Numbered from the stretch's first letter, positions 16,293-25,764 are shown. The stretch: 50,468 nucleotides of DNA from Halalkalibacter wakoensis JCM 9140 (GCF_000513095.1 NZ_BAUT01000025.1:1-50468), one strand, 5' to 3'. Numbers and translations: made by a program. The notes: generated by a model from the sequence alone, not told the origin.

Positions 16293-16379
16293 CAGGCGGG
16301 TTATGCCAGAGAAGGGTGGAGGAGGTTTCTTATGTTTCCTGGAGACTTAGCTTAGGGTGTCCACCTTTGTTATAAACAG

Positions 16380-16508
16380 TTATGCGCTGGAATCGACTTT
16401 TTATGCGGGAAAAGAGAGTGTTAATGCGGGAAAATGATTATTTTATGAGCGAATCTAAAAATTTATGCGTAAAACTCAAAATTTATACGTTTGCGAAAGG
16501 AATATGCG
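16380..16508. repeat. TTATGCG array, copy 3
   Basis: Seven cores start at 16380, 16401, 16422, 16443, 16463, 16483 and 16502 (steps 21, 21, 21, 20, 20, 19). The copy is more diverged than the other two (TTAATGCG, TTATGAG, TTATACG) and lacks the hairpin module. The rest of 16293-16682 shows no supported gene. Confidence 0.8.
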
Positions 16509-16682
16509 GTAAATCTATCACTGAGGGCTCCTCCTGAGATCTGAAAAGCTGAATAGATTTACATTGATTCTTAGCAGGAAGTTTGCGGACAAGTACCAAA
16601 ACTTACAATAGACTACTACTTTTACAATTACTTACCATGAATTATTTTAATAGATCTTGTCCTTTTTGTTAGGAACTTTGCT

Positions 16683-18007
16683 ATGATACTACCTGTTATG
16701 ATTCATAGTATACTAACAGGGGCGGGGAAGTTATTGACAAACAGAACATCTAAGAGTTTTCTTTCAATTATTTTAGTACTCTCGTTATTTACGCTAGGAT
16801 CTCAGTCGGCATATGCGACTTTATTTGATCCGGTGCCGTTTGAAAACAGAAACTTAGGAAAAAATAGCAATGCATATAACCCGATGACGGTTAGACCTAC
16901 TCTTCAACAACAAGAACGTTTTATAAAAGAGGTGGCTCCATATGCTGTAAGAGCGAGTGAACAATGGGGAGTTCCTGCCAGTGCCATTATTGGTATGGCT
17001 ATACTAGAAAGTGGTTATGGAACAACAAGAACTGCTTATTATGCGAATAATCTTTTTGGAATCAAAATATGGGGTTATAATCCGCAGGGGGCTTGGCAGT
17101 TAAAAGGCCAACCGGATGAGGATTTTGAAAGGCCTGTCCGGATATTGGAAAGTTTAGGACCAGACCGTCTTATATTTGATGAGAGTCAAAGAAGAGATAA
17201 TTGGTATCGTCAATTTAATTCATATCAAGATGCGGTGAATTTTCTGGCTGGAACGCTACTGCAAAATCATAGGTATGGTTTTGCGCGTGAGAAGTACCAA
17301 TCCAATTTAGAAAATGATATGAGTATTGAAAATGCTTCTAGACAATATTTATTTGACATTGCACATGCAGGTATAATCATTTAGGCGGGAACTATTACAG
17401 AGATACAGTTGGACTAATTATGAAACAATGGAACTTATTTGAGTACGATCGTATGGCGAATGGATCAATCTTCCGTGATGTGTTCGGACACTGGGCAGAA
17501 GAATCGATCTTATTGGCAAATGAAAAAGGCTGGCTGAATGGACATTCTGATCAAACGTTTAGACCGAACAACCATCTAACTCGAGCGCAAGCCGCTTCCA
17601 TACTTACTAACTTCTTAAACTTACAATCTAACAGCACAACCATTCATTTTAATGATATTTCAAATGATTTTTGGGCACGAACTGCTGTCATCTTAGTAGC
17701 GCAAAACGAAATTATGAATGGAACGGGGGATGGAAACTTCTCACCAAGTACAAATGTGACAAGAGCACAAGTAGCTCAAATTTTTTACAATGTTGGATTC
17801 TATACAGAACTAGCACAAAGTGAAACGAGAGCTTTTACAGATGTAAGTGATGATCACTGGGCATTAGTAGCTATTGAAACAATGCAACATGAAGGGATTT
17901 TGAACGGCTATCCGGATGGTACATTTAAACCGAATCAGCCAATTACAAGAGCCCAAATGGCTGCAATTATTCACCGCATTTACGACTGGGACGGAGGGAC
18001 CCGCTGA
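16683..18007 (+). pseudogene. Glucosaminidase-SLH autolysin, one frameshift
   Basis: The first frame (16683-17384) encodes a signal peptide (up to SAYA) and a GH73-type N-acetylglucosaminidase domain with the catalytic segment AILESGYGTT and YYANNLFGIK. GH73 enzymes cleave the peptidoglycan glycan chain. It stops just after DIAHAG. Adding one base near 17372 continues it as YNHLGGNYYRDTVGLIMKQW and straight into three SLH repeats (FRDVFGHWAEESI at 17472, then near 17650 and 17840) ending at 18007. The intact protein would be a wall-anchored autolysin of about 440 residues. The SLH part has no ribosome binding site of its own. TTG 16734 behind GGGGCGGGG is an alternative start that gives a more normal signal peptide. 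Confidence 0.85.
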
Positions 18008-18120
18008 AAAAGGTAACACCCAACCTTCTTCAATGTCCTTGGACAGGTTTGTTGTCCCACTTTTAGCTTGTGAAATCCTTTCCTCTCGAATGGAATACCC
18101 TATATAAAGGAGGAGAGGTT

Positions 18121-18213
18121 ATGAGTCTGCTTACACGAATGACAACCTGGTTCAAAAAGCATAGCAATTCAACCGATCTTACTTATTATAATGTTATGCA
18201 CTTTAAGCTATAG
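18121..18213 (+). CDS. Small conserved peptide, shortened copy
   Basis: ATG 18121 follows AAAGGAGGAGAGGTT. The 30-residue product contains WFKKHSNSTDLTYYNVMHFK, nearly identical to the N-terminal part of a 49-residue peptide at 27009. Similarity extends about 45 bp upstream of the start in both copies, including the ribosome binding site. This copy ends early at TAG after HFKL because of a base difference after HFK. Function unknown. Confidence 0.5.
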   Translation: MSLLTRMTTWFKKHSNSTDLTYYNVMHFKL

Positions 18214-18258
18214 GGTATTATGGATAGTTTAAAAAGGGTGCTATTCACTAAAAAGATT

Positions 18259-18302
18259 AAAACGCCACCTGGGAAAGAGCTCGGGGAGGCGTTTTGTTTT
18301 GG
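18259..18302 (+). terminator. Intrinsic terminator
   Basis: AAAACGCCACC pairs with GGAGGCGTTTT around GGGAAAGAGCTCG, followed by GTTTTGGG. It ends transcription from the glucosaminidase-SLH/small peptide region. Confidence 0.75.
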
Positions 18303-18360
18303 GTTCAAAGTGGCTGGCTCAATTAAGCGTATGAGTGTGCAGATCTTCTAGATTTTGATC

Positions 18361-18454
18361 GGACAATAAAGTGTTCGGATCGGACAATAAATAGGCGGAA
18401 CTGGACAATAAAATGCCCTGATCGGACAATAAACAAGCCAAACTCGACAATAAC
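18361..18454. repeat. GGACAATAAA tandem array, copy 3
   Basis: Five cores start at 18361, 18382, 18403, 18424 and 18445, all 21 bp apart; the last is CGACAATAAC. It is the left part of a composite element that ends with the REP at 18676. Confidence 0.92.
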
Positions 18455-18543
18455 GGCTTACGGAATAGACGTGATCGAACGCTATCTCGTCAATTTGTGG
18501 AGAAATAAAGCGGATAAACTTGAAAAAACCGCCTCATTAAACC

Positions 18544-18590
18544 AAAAAAAGTGGATAACCTCTTGTTTATACAGAAGCTTACCCACTTTT
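18544..18590. repeat. GTGGATAACC hairpin module
   Basis: AAAAAAAGTGGATAACC pairs imperfectly with AGCTTACCCACTTTT. The loop TTGTTTATACAGA matches that at 11782-11828 and 44983-45030. Downstream, ATACACAAG and GGTTATCCCC correspond to similar segments after the 44983 copy. Confidence 0.8.
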
Positions 18591-18675
18591 CATGAATTAT
18601 ACACAAGTTCGGATCAAGATTAATGTCAGGAAGAGCGGTTATCCCCAACCCTTCCACACGGATAAACAAGAAAAA

Positions 18676-18706
18676 GTGGGTCAAGGAACCTGTCCCCATG
18701 ACCCAC
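18676..18706 (-). repeat. REP palindrome, reverse orientation
   Basis: Full 31-bp form with GTGGGTCA and TGACCCAC arms. It ends the composite element that begins with the array at 18361. Confidence 0.93.
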
Positions 18707-18735
18707 CCATAAACCCATGTTAGAAAACTTTACTA

Positions 18736-18787
18736 TTTACATGACGTAGCAATACTGATATTATCAATTTAGTCGAAAGCGGTTTCG
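18736..18787 (+). promoter_or_regulatory. Promoter and LacI-type operator of the MFS gene
   Basis: TTTACA (18736-18741) and TATTAT (18759-18764) are 17 bp apart. CGAAAGCGGTTTCG (18774-18787), a LacI-family palindrome, covers the expected transcription start, so the regulator encoded at 25850 probably represses this gene. Confidence 0.7.
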
Positions 18788-18819
18788 AATTTTCGGTGGT
18801 TTAGAGGTGATGTATTCCT

Positions 18820-20001
18820 TTGTTTAGACGAAATTCTAGTCGGGTTATGTTGTTTTTGTTTTTTAGCTATTCAACTATGACCATTTTTACGACCTTTATG
18901 CCGGTCTTTTTTCGAGAAAATGGATTAACGAACAGTGAAATAGGGACATTGTTAGCGGTTGGGCCTTTGGCAGCTATTCTTTCTCAGCCGATAATGGGGT
19001 TTATAAGTGATAAGTATAAATCCATTAAGATGACCTTGTTGATTTGTTTGATTGGATCTATTTTGATTAGTTTGATTTTGATTCAAGTATCGTCATTTAT
19101 AGGTTATGTTATTGTGCTTTTTCTATTTTTTAGCTTCGTGTCTTCGGTTAATCCTTTAGGAGATAGCTTAGCAAAGCAAACCGCAGAAGAAGAAAATTCT
19201 TCGTTTGGCTATATTCGGATGTGGGGTTCTTTAGGTTTTGGTGTATCGGCTTTAGTTGTCGGATATATCCTATCTTTAATAGGGGTTTCAAGTATTTTCT
19301 TTTTGATTTTAGCTTGCTTGGTGATCACGTTTTTGATCGCGTTATCTTTAGAAAATCCTACTAAAGTAAGCAAGAAAGCGACTATTTTAGATCTCGTTAA
19401 GATGGGGACGGAACCAAAATTATTCATCTTTTTGTTTTTTGTGATGTTTATTTCAATCACCCATCGAACCAATGATAATTTTCTTGGTTTATATATTTTA
19501 GAACTAGGTGGAGATGAATCGTACATTGGAGTAGCAACCTTTATCGGTGTTGCTACAGAATGTATCGTATTAGCAACCGGAGCCTTTTGGTTTAGAAGAT
19601 TTCATGAGACGACATTTATTATGATTGCAGGGATTCTTTATTGTATTCGCTGGTTGTTAATGGCCATTATAACTGAGCCTTCGGTGGTTCTTGTTTTACA
19701 ATTGTTGCATGGAGTGACATTTGGGATTCTCTTTTTAAGTGCGTTTCAATATACATCGAAAATATTGCCAAGCCATTTGCAAGCGACAGGCCATGTCCTT
19801 TTTTACACGATTTTGTTTGGGGTATCGGCAATTATTGGCACACTAGCTGGCGGTGCAATTATCGATTATTTCTCGATGCAGGTGTTGTATTTCCTAATGA
19901 GTATTCTCGCAGCAATTGGCGTTGGATTATTGGGTATTTATCGTTTGAAATTCTCTGCTAATAGCAAAAAAACACAAAATGAAAGTGTATTAAAAGTTTA
20001 A
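18820..20001 (+). CDS. MFS transporter, probably for a beta-glucoside
   Basis: A 393-residue integral membrane protein with about 12 hydrophobic segments and the loop motif GFISDKYKS between helices 2 and 3, typical of MFS carriers of the LacY/nucleoside symporter-like (MFS_1_like) type. The start is TTG 18820 downstream of AGAGGTGAT. It carries a LacI-type operator at its promoter and stands directly before the GH1 glucosidase, so a sugar or glucoside substrate is likely, though not proven. It has its own promoter; the glucosidase has another, so the two are not strictly one operon. Confidence 0.85.
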   Translation: MFRRNSSRVMLFLFFSYSTMTIFTTFMPVFFRENGLTNSEIGTLLAVGPLAAILSQPIMGFISDKYKSIKMTLLICLIGSILISLILIQVSSFIGYVIVLFLFFSFVSSVNPLGDSLAKQTAEEENSSFGYIRMWGSLGFGVSALVVGYILSLIGVSSIFFLILACLVITFLIALSLENPTKVSKKATILDLVKMGTEPKLFIFLFFVMFISITHRTNDNFLGLYILELGGDESYIGVATFIGVATECIVLATGAFWFRRFHETTFIMIAGILYCIRWLLMAIITEPSVVLVLQLLHGVTFGILFLSAFQYTSKILPSHLQATGHVLFYTILFGVSAIIGTLAGGAIIDYFSMQVLYFLMSILAAIGVGLLGIYRLKFSANSKKTQNESVLKV

Positions 20002-20010
20002 AATAAAGTA

Positions 20011-20039
20011 TTGCAATTTAAAAATTTAGATTATATAAT
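20011..20039 (+). promoter_or_regulatory. Promoter of the glucosidase operon
   Basis: TTGCAA (20011-20016) and TATAAT (20034-20039) with a 17-bp spacer, 266 bp before the GH1 start. A LacI-type operator follows 6 bp later. Confidence 0.8.
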
Positions 20040-20045
20040 GAGATC

Positions 20046-20057
20046 GAAAGCGCTTTC
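20046..20057. promoter_or_regulatory. LacI-family operator O1
   Basis: Perfect palindrome GAAAGCGCTTTC just downstream of the -10 box, placed to block transcription start. Confidence 0.8.
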
Positions 20058-20072
20058 TGTTCTATCTTTAAA

Positions 20073-20103
20073 TGTTGTAAGCGCATAACAATCACTTACA
20101 ACA
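20073..20103. promoter_or_regulatory. Leader inverted repeat
   Basis: TGTTGTAAG and CTTACAACA are exact inverted copies 13 bp apart. It may be an RNA stem-loop in the long leader or another protein site. It lies between the two LacI-type operators. Confidence 0.45.
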
Positions 20104-20155
20104 GTAATAAGAAAGATGGCAGAGAGAATAAATAAATATTTTTTTAAATATTAAC

Positions 20156-20167
20156 GAAAGCGCTTTT
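20156..20167. promoter_or_regulatory. LacI-family operator O2
   Basis: GAAAGCGCTTTT, one base off the O1 palindrome, begins 110 bp after O1 begins. The spacing would allow looping by a tetramer or a roadblock by a dimer. Confidence 0.7.
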
Positions 20168-20304
20168 GGTACAAGGCCTTTTAGATTTGAAAAGTACGAA
20201 AGTTAATTTAATAATTTGGTATAAACAAATTTAATAGGGCTACTTTAAAGAACGAGCGCTGTCGTTCGAACACAAATGCAAGTTGACTGAAGGAGGTTTT
20301 TTAC

Positions 20305-21648
20305 TTGGCAATTATTCAATTTCCAAAAGATATGAAATGGGGGGTGGCCACTGCTTCTTACCAAATAGAAGGTGCGGTAAAAGAAGGTGGCAGAGGCCCA
20401 TCGATCTGGGATACCTTTTCGAAAACTCCAGGCAAAGTAGTAAATGGTGATAATGGTGATGTAGCGTGTGATAGCTATCATCGTTATGAAGAAGACATAG
20501 CCATTATGAAAGAGTTAGGTATTGATTATTATCGTTTTTCCGTTGCTTGGCCACGTATTTTTCCTAATGGAACAGGTGAGGTTAATCAAGAAGGGTTAGA
20601 CTTTTACCATCGTTTTGTAGATACATTGCTAGAAAACGGAATCGAGCCAATGTGTACGCTATACCACTGGGATTTGCCGCAAGCTTTGCAAGATAAGGGT
20701 GGTTGGGATAACCGTGAAACCATTGATGCTTTTGTCAACTATGCGGAAGTGATGTTTAAAGAATTTAACGGAAAGATTAAGCATTGGATCACATTTAATG
20801 AGCCTTGGTGTTCTTCTTATCTTTCAAACTACATTGGTGCGCATGCTCCTGGTTACACGGACTTGCAATTAGCGATGAATGTTGCTCACCATATATTAGT
20901 AGCTCACGGAAAAGCAGTCGTTAAGTTTAGAGAACTAGACGTTGATGGTCAAATTGGTTACGCTCCGAACGTGGAATGGAATGAGCCTTACAGCAACAAG
21001 CAAGAAGATATTGATGCGTGTAAACGTGCAGGTGCTTGGTTTATCGAGTGGTTCTTTGATCCGGTATTTAAAGGATCTTATCCACAGTTTATGGTTGATT
21101 GGTTCAAAGAAAAAGGAGCCGAGCCAAAAATTGAAGATGGTGACATGGAGATCATTAGTCAGCCAATCGATTTCTTGGGGATCAACTACTATACGGGCAG
21201 TGTAGGACGATACGCTGAAGGTAGTGGATTGTTTGATCATGAACGAGTTGATACAGGTTATCAAAAAACAGATATTGGGTGGAACATCTATCCTGAAGGT
21301 TTTTACAAAGTTCTTCGTTATATTACAGATAACTACGGACAAGTTCCGATTTATATTACTGAAAATGGTTCATGCTATAACGATGAACCGGTTGATGGAA
21401 AGGTAAATGACGAAGGTCGAATTAATTACTTGCAACGCCACCTTGTTGCACTTCATAGAAGTATGGAAGCAGGAGTCAACATTAAAGGATACTTAACTTG
21501 GTCTTTATTAGATAATTTTGAGTGGGCGGAAGGGTATACGATGAGATTCGGAATCGTTCATGTTAACTATCGAACGTTAGAGAGAACAAAGAAGGAAAGT
21601 TATTACTGGTACAAACAAACGGTTCACAACAAATTCTTTGAAGTGTAA
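20305..21648 (+). CDS. bglA: GH1 beta-glucosidase
   Basis: A 447-residue family 1 glycoside hydrolase, the normal length. It starts at TTG behind AAGGAGGTTTTTTAC. The acid/base motif TFNEP places the catalytic Glu at residue 166 and the nucleophile motif YITENG places Glu at residue 353. WDTF near the N-terminus and the C-terminal WSLLDNFEW complete the sugar site. There is no signal peptide, so it works in the cytoplasm. It hydrolyses beta-linked disaccharides or glucosides; without residues typical of phospho-sugar specificity and next to an ABC importer, an unphosphorylated substrate such as cellobiose or a short beta-glucan is likely. It is the first gene of the LacI-regulated operon. I use bglA for the family; the exact B. 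subtilis equivalent is not certain. Confidence 0.92.
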   Translation: MAIIQFPKDMKWGVATASYQIEGAVKEGGRGPSIWDTFSKTPGKVVNGDNGDVACDSYHRYEEDIAIMKELGIDYYRFSVAWPRIFPNGTGEVNQEGLDFYHRFVDTLLENGIEPMCTLYHWDLPQALQDKGGWDNRETIDAFVNYAEVMFKEFNGKIKHWITFNEPWCSSYLSNYIGAHAPGYTDLQLAMNVAHHILVAHGKAVVKFRELDVDGQIGYAPNVEWNEPYSNKQEDIDACKRAGAWFIEWFFDPVFKGSYPQFMVDWFKEKGAEPKIEDGDMEIISQPIDFLGINYYTGSVGRYAEGSGLFDHERVDTGYQKTDIGWNIYPEGFYKVLRYITDNYGQVPIYITENGSCYNDEPVDGKVNDEGRINYLQRHLVALHRSMEAGVNIKGYLTWSLLDNFEWAEGYTMRFGIVHVNYRTLERTKKESYYWYKQTVHNKFFEV

Positions 21649-21658
21649 TGACAACGAA

Positions 21659-21671
21659 CGAAACCGCTTTA
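21659..21671. promoter_or_regulatory. LacI-type operator-like site before the binding-protein gene
   Basis: CGAAACCGCTTTA resembles the other operators (CGAAAGCGGTTTCG read from the other strand). It is 60 bp upstream of the solute-binding protein start and may allow separate control. Confidence 0.5.
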
Positions 21672-21730
21672 GGTATGAGGGTATATTCTTTAATTTAGAA
21701 TTACAAATGAAAACTAGGGGGAGAATGAAA

Positions 21731-23038
21731 ATGAGAAAATTCTTCAGAATGGCAACAGCAGCTACTCTATCAGTAGGATTATTAGCGGCTTGTGGTGGGC
21801 AAGATGATGCGGCTCCAGCTCCAGACCAAGCAGATGGTGACACAGAGCAAATTGGCAGTGAAGATGCAGAAGTAGAATTAGTATTCTGGGAATTCGGTAA
21901 CACGGGTTATGACGTTTTAATTGAGGAATATGTAGCTGAAAATCCACATGTTTCCATTAACTTACAAAATAGTGATATGAACGACCTTCATGATAATTTA
22001 TTTACTTCCATTTCAGCTGGTTCAGGAGCGCCTGACATTGCAATGGTCGAAACAGGATCTATTGAACGTTTCAAAACAGCTACAGACGCATTCGAAAATC
22101 TTTATGATTTCGGTGCGAGTGATGTTGAAGGTGACTTCTTAGATTGGGTATGGAGAAATGGTGAAAGTGCAGATGGATCTATTCAATTTGGACTTCCTAC
22201 AGATATCGGTCCAACTGTTATGTTCTATCGTACCGATGTTTTCGAAGAAGCTGGCTTTGAATCTTCTCCAGAAGCCGTATCTGAATTAGTTGCTACATGG
22301 GATGACTTCCGTGATGTTGCTGAACAAATTCAGGAAACTACTGGAAAGCTTATGAGTGACAGTGCTGAACTTATTTATAACAGCAGACGTGACCAAGCGA
22401 CACAACAATACTTTAACACAGACAATGAGTTAATCGTTGATGATCACGATCAAATTAGATCCGCATTCACATATGCTGGAGAGTTATTGCAAGATAACTT
22501 AGTTGGAGATATTGAGCTATGGACAGCTGAGTGGTTCGCAGGAATGGGTGGAGATTATGCAGTAATGCTAGCTCCAGCTTGGATGCAAGGGATTATTAAA
22601 GACAATGAGCCAGAAGAAGGAGTTTGGTCTATTACAACCATGCCAGAAGGTGCTGGTAACTGGGGTGGATCGTACTTAACAGTTCCATCAGAAACAGAGC
22701 ACGCTGAAGAAGCTTATGCATTTATTGAGTGGTTAACAGCTCCAGAACAACAACTTAAGGCATTCTTAGGATATGGATTGTTCCCGTCAACTCCTGCGGT
22801 TTATGAAATGGAAGAATTCGCAAGCTTCACGGATGATTATTTCGGTGGAATTGCAACAGCTCAAATCTTTGGTGAAGCAGCTCAAGCTGTTGAGCCTGTT
22901 TACAAAGGTAGAAACTACTACCCAGTAGATGATGAGTTCCATGAGGCGCTTGATAACATTGCTGGTGGCGCAGATATTGACGCTGAGTGGGAAGAAGCTC
23001 TTGTTCGAATCAATCGTATTTTAGAAAGACAACAATAA
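21731..23038 (+). CDS. ABC transporter sugar-binding lipoprotein
   Basis: A 435-residue extracellular solute-binding protein of family 1. The start is ATG 21731 behind AGGGGGAGAATGAAA; two earlier in-frame ATGs are too close to or ahead of that site. The signal peptide ends in the lipobox LLAAC. The mature protein begins with a Gln/Asp-rich linker, then the fold VELVFWEFGNTGYDVLIEEY and GSGAPDIAMVETG, and the closing WLTAPEQQL segment typical of oligosaccharide binders. It captures the sugar for the permeases encoded next. A terminator directly after the gene should raise its expression above that of the permeases. Confidence 0.92.
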   Translation: MRKFFRMATAATLSVGLLAACGGQDDAAPAPDQADGDTEQIGSEDAEVELVFWEFGNTGYDVLIEEYVAENPHVSINLQNSDMNDLHDNLFTSISAGSGAPDIAMVETGSIERFKTATDAFENLYDFGASDVEGDFLDWVWRNGESADGSIQFGLPTDIGPTVMFYRTDVFEEAGFESSPEAVSELVATWDDFRDVAEQIQETTGKLMSDSAELIYNSRRDQATQQYFNTDNELIVDDHDQIRSAFTYAGELLQDNLVGDIELWTAEWFAGMGGDYAVMLAPAWMQGIIKDNEPEEGVWSITTMPEGAGNWGGSYLTVPSETEHAEEAYAFIEWLTAPEQQLKAFLGYGLFPSTPAVYEMEEFASFTDDYFGGIATAQIFGEAAQAVEPVYKGRNYYPVDDEFHEALDNIAGGADIDAEWEEALVRINRILERQQ

Positions 23039-23048
23039 TGGTAGTGGA

Positions 23049-23081
23049 GGGGGGGATGACCTCGTCATCCTCCTTTTTTTT
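23049..23081 (+). terminator. Partial terminator after the binding-protein gene
   Basis: GGATGAC pairs with GTCATCC around CTC, followed by TCC and eight T. It lies inside the operon and so probably reduces rather than ends transcription. Confidence 0.8.
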
Positions 23082-23118
23082 CAAAAAGAAACAATCTTGT
23101 TGTATCTAGGTAAAGAAT

Positions 23119-23185
23119 AGCCATTTTCGAGAATGGCTTATGTTTAAAAAGTTTTAGAGAATGAATATGAGCCATTCTCGAAAAT
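23119..23185. promoter_or_regulatory. Two mutually exclusive stem-loops
   Basis: AGCCATTTTCGAGAATGGCT (23119-23138) is a self-hairpin, and AGCCATTCTCGAAAAT (23170-23185) is complementary to most of it. Either the local hairpin or a long-range duplex can form ahead of the permease genes. It may adjust read-through or mRNA stability. Confidence 0.5.
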
Positions 23186-23252
23186 CGACAAGATTTCAAA
23201 TTCATTTTAACAACTTATGACGCGCTAACTTTACTATGAGGGGGTTAAAACT

Positions 23253-24167
23253 TTGGAGACAGCAAATAAGCCCAAAATGACAGAAAAAAAGAAAACGGCA
23301 CTAGCCGCATTGTTATTTATTTCTCCATTCTTTCTTTTATACGCAGTTTTTGGGTTATTCCCAATGCTATTTAGTTTTTATTTATCGTTTTTCCGCTGGG
23401 ATGGGTTAACACCTATGACCTTCACTGGTTGGAGAAACTTTGAGTTGATTTTTACAGACCCAGTTTTTTATTCAGCCATTAAAAATACGTTTATTATCGG
23501 AATTATGGGGACTCTTCCTCAAATTGTTGTCGGTATTTTACTGGCATTTGCGTTAAATTCAACACTTTTGAAATTCCGTAATACATTTAGAACAGCTATT
23601 TTCTTGCCATATATAACATCGATTGTAGCTGTTGCGATTATTTTTGGGGTTATTTTTAACAATCAGCCGTTTGGTTTTGCGAACTACTTTTTAGGTTTGT
23701 TTGATATTGATCCTATTCGTTGGAACCAGGAATACTGGCCCGTGAAGATTGCCATTGCAACCATGGTATTTTGGAGATGGGTTGGGTATAACACAATCAT
23801 TTTCTTAGCTGGTATGCAAAGTATTCCAAAAGAACTATATGAAGCAGCAAAAATTGATGGGGCAACTGTAGCGCAGCAAATTCGCCTAATTACATTGCCT
23901 ATGTTAAAACCGATTGTGATGTTTGTTGTCTTTACAGCAACGATTGGAAGTTTCCAGTTGTTTACTGAGCCATTGATTTTCTTAGGACGAGGGTTACGTG
24001 AAGAAGGGATTAGCGTCGTAGCGTACTTATGGAGAGATGCGTTCGTTTATAATTCATTCGGAACAGCTTCCGCATCTGCTATCGTATTGTTTTTAATTAT
24101 CATTTCTATGACGGCCATTAACTTATTAATTACAAACAGACTTGGTCGCTCAAAGAAAGTGAGTTAG
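23253..24167 (+). CDS. ABC sugar permease, MalF type
   Basis: A 304-residue inner membrane permease starting at TTG behind GAGGGGGTTAAAACT. There are about six hydrophobic segments and the cytoplasmic EAA loop (YEAAKIDGATVAQQIRLITLPML) near residue 200 that contacts the ATPase. No ATPase gene lies in the operon, so a shared MsmX-type ATPase encoded elsewhere is probable, as is usual for Bacillus CUT1 importers. It is followed 12 bp later by the partner permease. Confidence 0.92.
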   Translation: METANKPKMTEKKKTALAALLFISPFFLLYAVFGLFPMLFSFYLSFFRWDGLTPMTFTGWRNFELIFTDPVFYSAIKNTFIIGIMGTLPQIVVGILLAFALNSTLLKFRNTFRTAIFLPYITSIVAVAIIFGVIFNNQPFGFANYFLGLFDIDPIRWNQEYWPVKIAIATMVFWRWVGYNTIIFLAGMQSIPKELYEAAKIDGATVAQQIRLITLPMLKPIVMFVVFTATIGSFQLFTEPLIFLGRGLREEGISVVAYLWRDAFVYNSFGTASASAIVLFLIIISMTAINLLITNRLGRSKKVS

Positions 24168-24179
24168 GAGGAGGTCATT

Positions 24180-25031
24180 ATGGCACAGGAAACTGTTGAG
24201 AATAAGAAACGCTTTCAATTTGATAAATTTATTGTCTATATCTTCTTGGGTGTCGGAGCACTTATTTCTCTTTTCCCGTTTTACTATATGTTCGTTATGG
24301 CAACGCGTTTGAATCGAGAAATCAATCAAGTTCCACCACCATTTACACCAGGAAGTCATCTTGTAGAGAACTTCCAAAAAGTGTTAGGGAGTATTGACTT
24401 CTTTGGAGCGATGTGGAATTCGTTTGTCGTTGCAACCTCGGTCACGATTGGAACATTGTTTTTATGTTCACTTGCCGGTTATGCATTTGCCAAATTAGAT
24501 TTTAAAGGGAAAAATATTTTGTTTGGTTTAATCTTAATTACCATGATGGTCCCACCTCAATTAGGATTAATTCCACAATACTACATTATCACAGCATTAG
24601 GTTGGTTGAATGATTACAGAGCGATCATCGTTCCTGGTTTAATCAATGCGTTCGGTATTTTTTGGATGAGGCAATACATTAAAGAAGGTGTACCGTTTGA
24701 AATCATTGAAGCGGCAAGAATTGATGGATGTTCAAACTTCCGAATTTATTGGAATGTTGTCGTACCGATGATTTTACCAGCATTTGCTACATTGGGAATT
24801 ATCGTATATATGCAAGTTTGGAATGATTTCTTATGGCCATTAGTTGTTTTACGTGATCCTTCTATGCACACATTACAAGTGGCGTTGCGTGCTTTAAATG
24901 ATGCTCGTCAAATGGATTATGGTATGATTATGTCAGGTACGTTCTGGGCGACTGTTCCATTAATTGTGGTGTTCTTACTATTTAATCGTTTGTTTATTCA
25001 GAGCTTATCTGAAGGTGCTGTAAAAAGCTAA
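24180..25031 (+). CDS. ABC sugar permease, MalG type
   Basis: A 283-residue permease with six hydrophobic segments and the EAA loop (IEAARIDGCSNFRIYWNVVVPM) near residue 190. The ATG follows TAGGAGGAGGTCATT, 12 bp after the first permease, so the two are co-translated partners. It imports the same sugar as the binding protein upstream. Confidence 0.92.
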   Translation: MAQETVENKKRFQFDKFIVYIFLGVGALISLFPFYYMFVMATRLNREINQVPPPFTPGSHLVENFQKVLGSIDFFGAMWNSFVVATSVTIGTLFLCSLAGYAFAKLDFKGKNILFGLILITMMVPPQLGLIPQYYIITALGWLNDYRAIIVPGLINAFGIFWMRQYIKEGVPFEIIEAARIDGCSNFRIYWNVVVPMILPAFATLGIIVYMQVWNDFLWPLVVLRDPSMHTLQVALRALNDARQMDYGMIMSGTFWATVPLIVVFLLFNRLFIQSLSEGAVKS

Positions 25032-25051
25032 TTCCATTAAATTGTTCTCAT

Positions 25052-25096
25052 GCAGATTAGATAGTTTAACATAGACTATCTAATCTGTATCTTTAT
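25052..25096 (+). terminator. Intrinsic terminator after the ABC genes
   Basis: CAGATTAGATAGT pairs with ACTATCTAATCTG, followed by TATCTTTATTTT. Confidence 0.8.
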
Positions 25097-25143
25097 TTTA
25101 AAAGATGGTTTCAAGACGGAAACTCATCAAAGAGGTGTTACAC

Positions 25144-25764
25144 ATGGTTCAAAAAGTATTTGCAATTGCCGAATTCATTTATCGATTTGTCGCTTTAAAT
25201 GTGTTGTGGGTTGTTTTTTGTTTAATTGGTTTAGGTATTTTTGGAATCATGCCAGCGACTGTTGCGCTTTTTTCTGTTGTAAGGCAATGGATAAAAGGAG
25301 AGAAGGACATAGCTTTGTTTACGAGCTTTTTTCATTTTTATAAAGCTGAATTTGTCCGTTCTAACTTAGTTGGCGCAGTCTTTGTTCCGGTGTTTTATAT
25401 TTTATATGTGAATGTCGCTTTTGTTTCGTATTTTTATTCAGAATCGGTTCAAATGTACATTTATATCGTCCTGATCACGATTAGCTGTATTGTCATTATG
25501 ACATTTGTGAATGTTTTTTCCGTAATGGCTCATTTTAAGTTTAAAACGTTGGAGTATATTAAAGTGGCAGCAGGGCTTGTTTTTTTAAATCCAATAAGAG
25601 CGGGGTTCCAATTGATTTGGGTTGTAGCTTATATTTTTATTGCGATCTTTTACCCAAGTCTATTTATTGCGATTGGGATAAGTGTGTTTGCTTATATTTT
25701 AATGGCAATCAATTATACTGTTTTTCAAAAATATTCATTAGCCAAAGGAGTTAAGATGCAGTGA
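25144..25764 (+). CDS. DUF624 membrane protein (YesL-like)
   Basis: A 206-residue protein with about five hydrophobic segments. The start is ATG 25144 behind AAAGAGGTGTTACAC, rather than the earlier ATG at 25105 inside the terminator region. The N-terminus (ALNVLWVVFCLIGLGIFGIMPATVALFSVVRQW) is the DUF624/YesL signature. These proteins are commonly encoded with CUT1 sugar importers in Bacillales and have no established function. It sits between the permeases and the regulator, behind a terminator, so read-through is needed for expression. Confidence 0.85.
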   Translation: MVQKVFAIAEFIYRFVALNVLWVVFCLIGLGIFGIMPATVALFSVVRQWIKGEKDIALFTSFFHFYKAEFVRSNLVGAVFVPVFYILYVNVAFVSYFYSESVQMYIYIVLITISCIVIMTFVNVFSVMAHFKFKTLEYIKVAAGLVFLNPIRAGFQLIWVVAYIFIAIFYPSLFIAIGISVFAYILMAINYTVFQKYSLAKGVKMQ

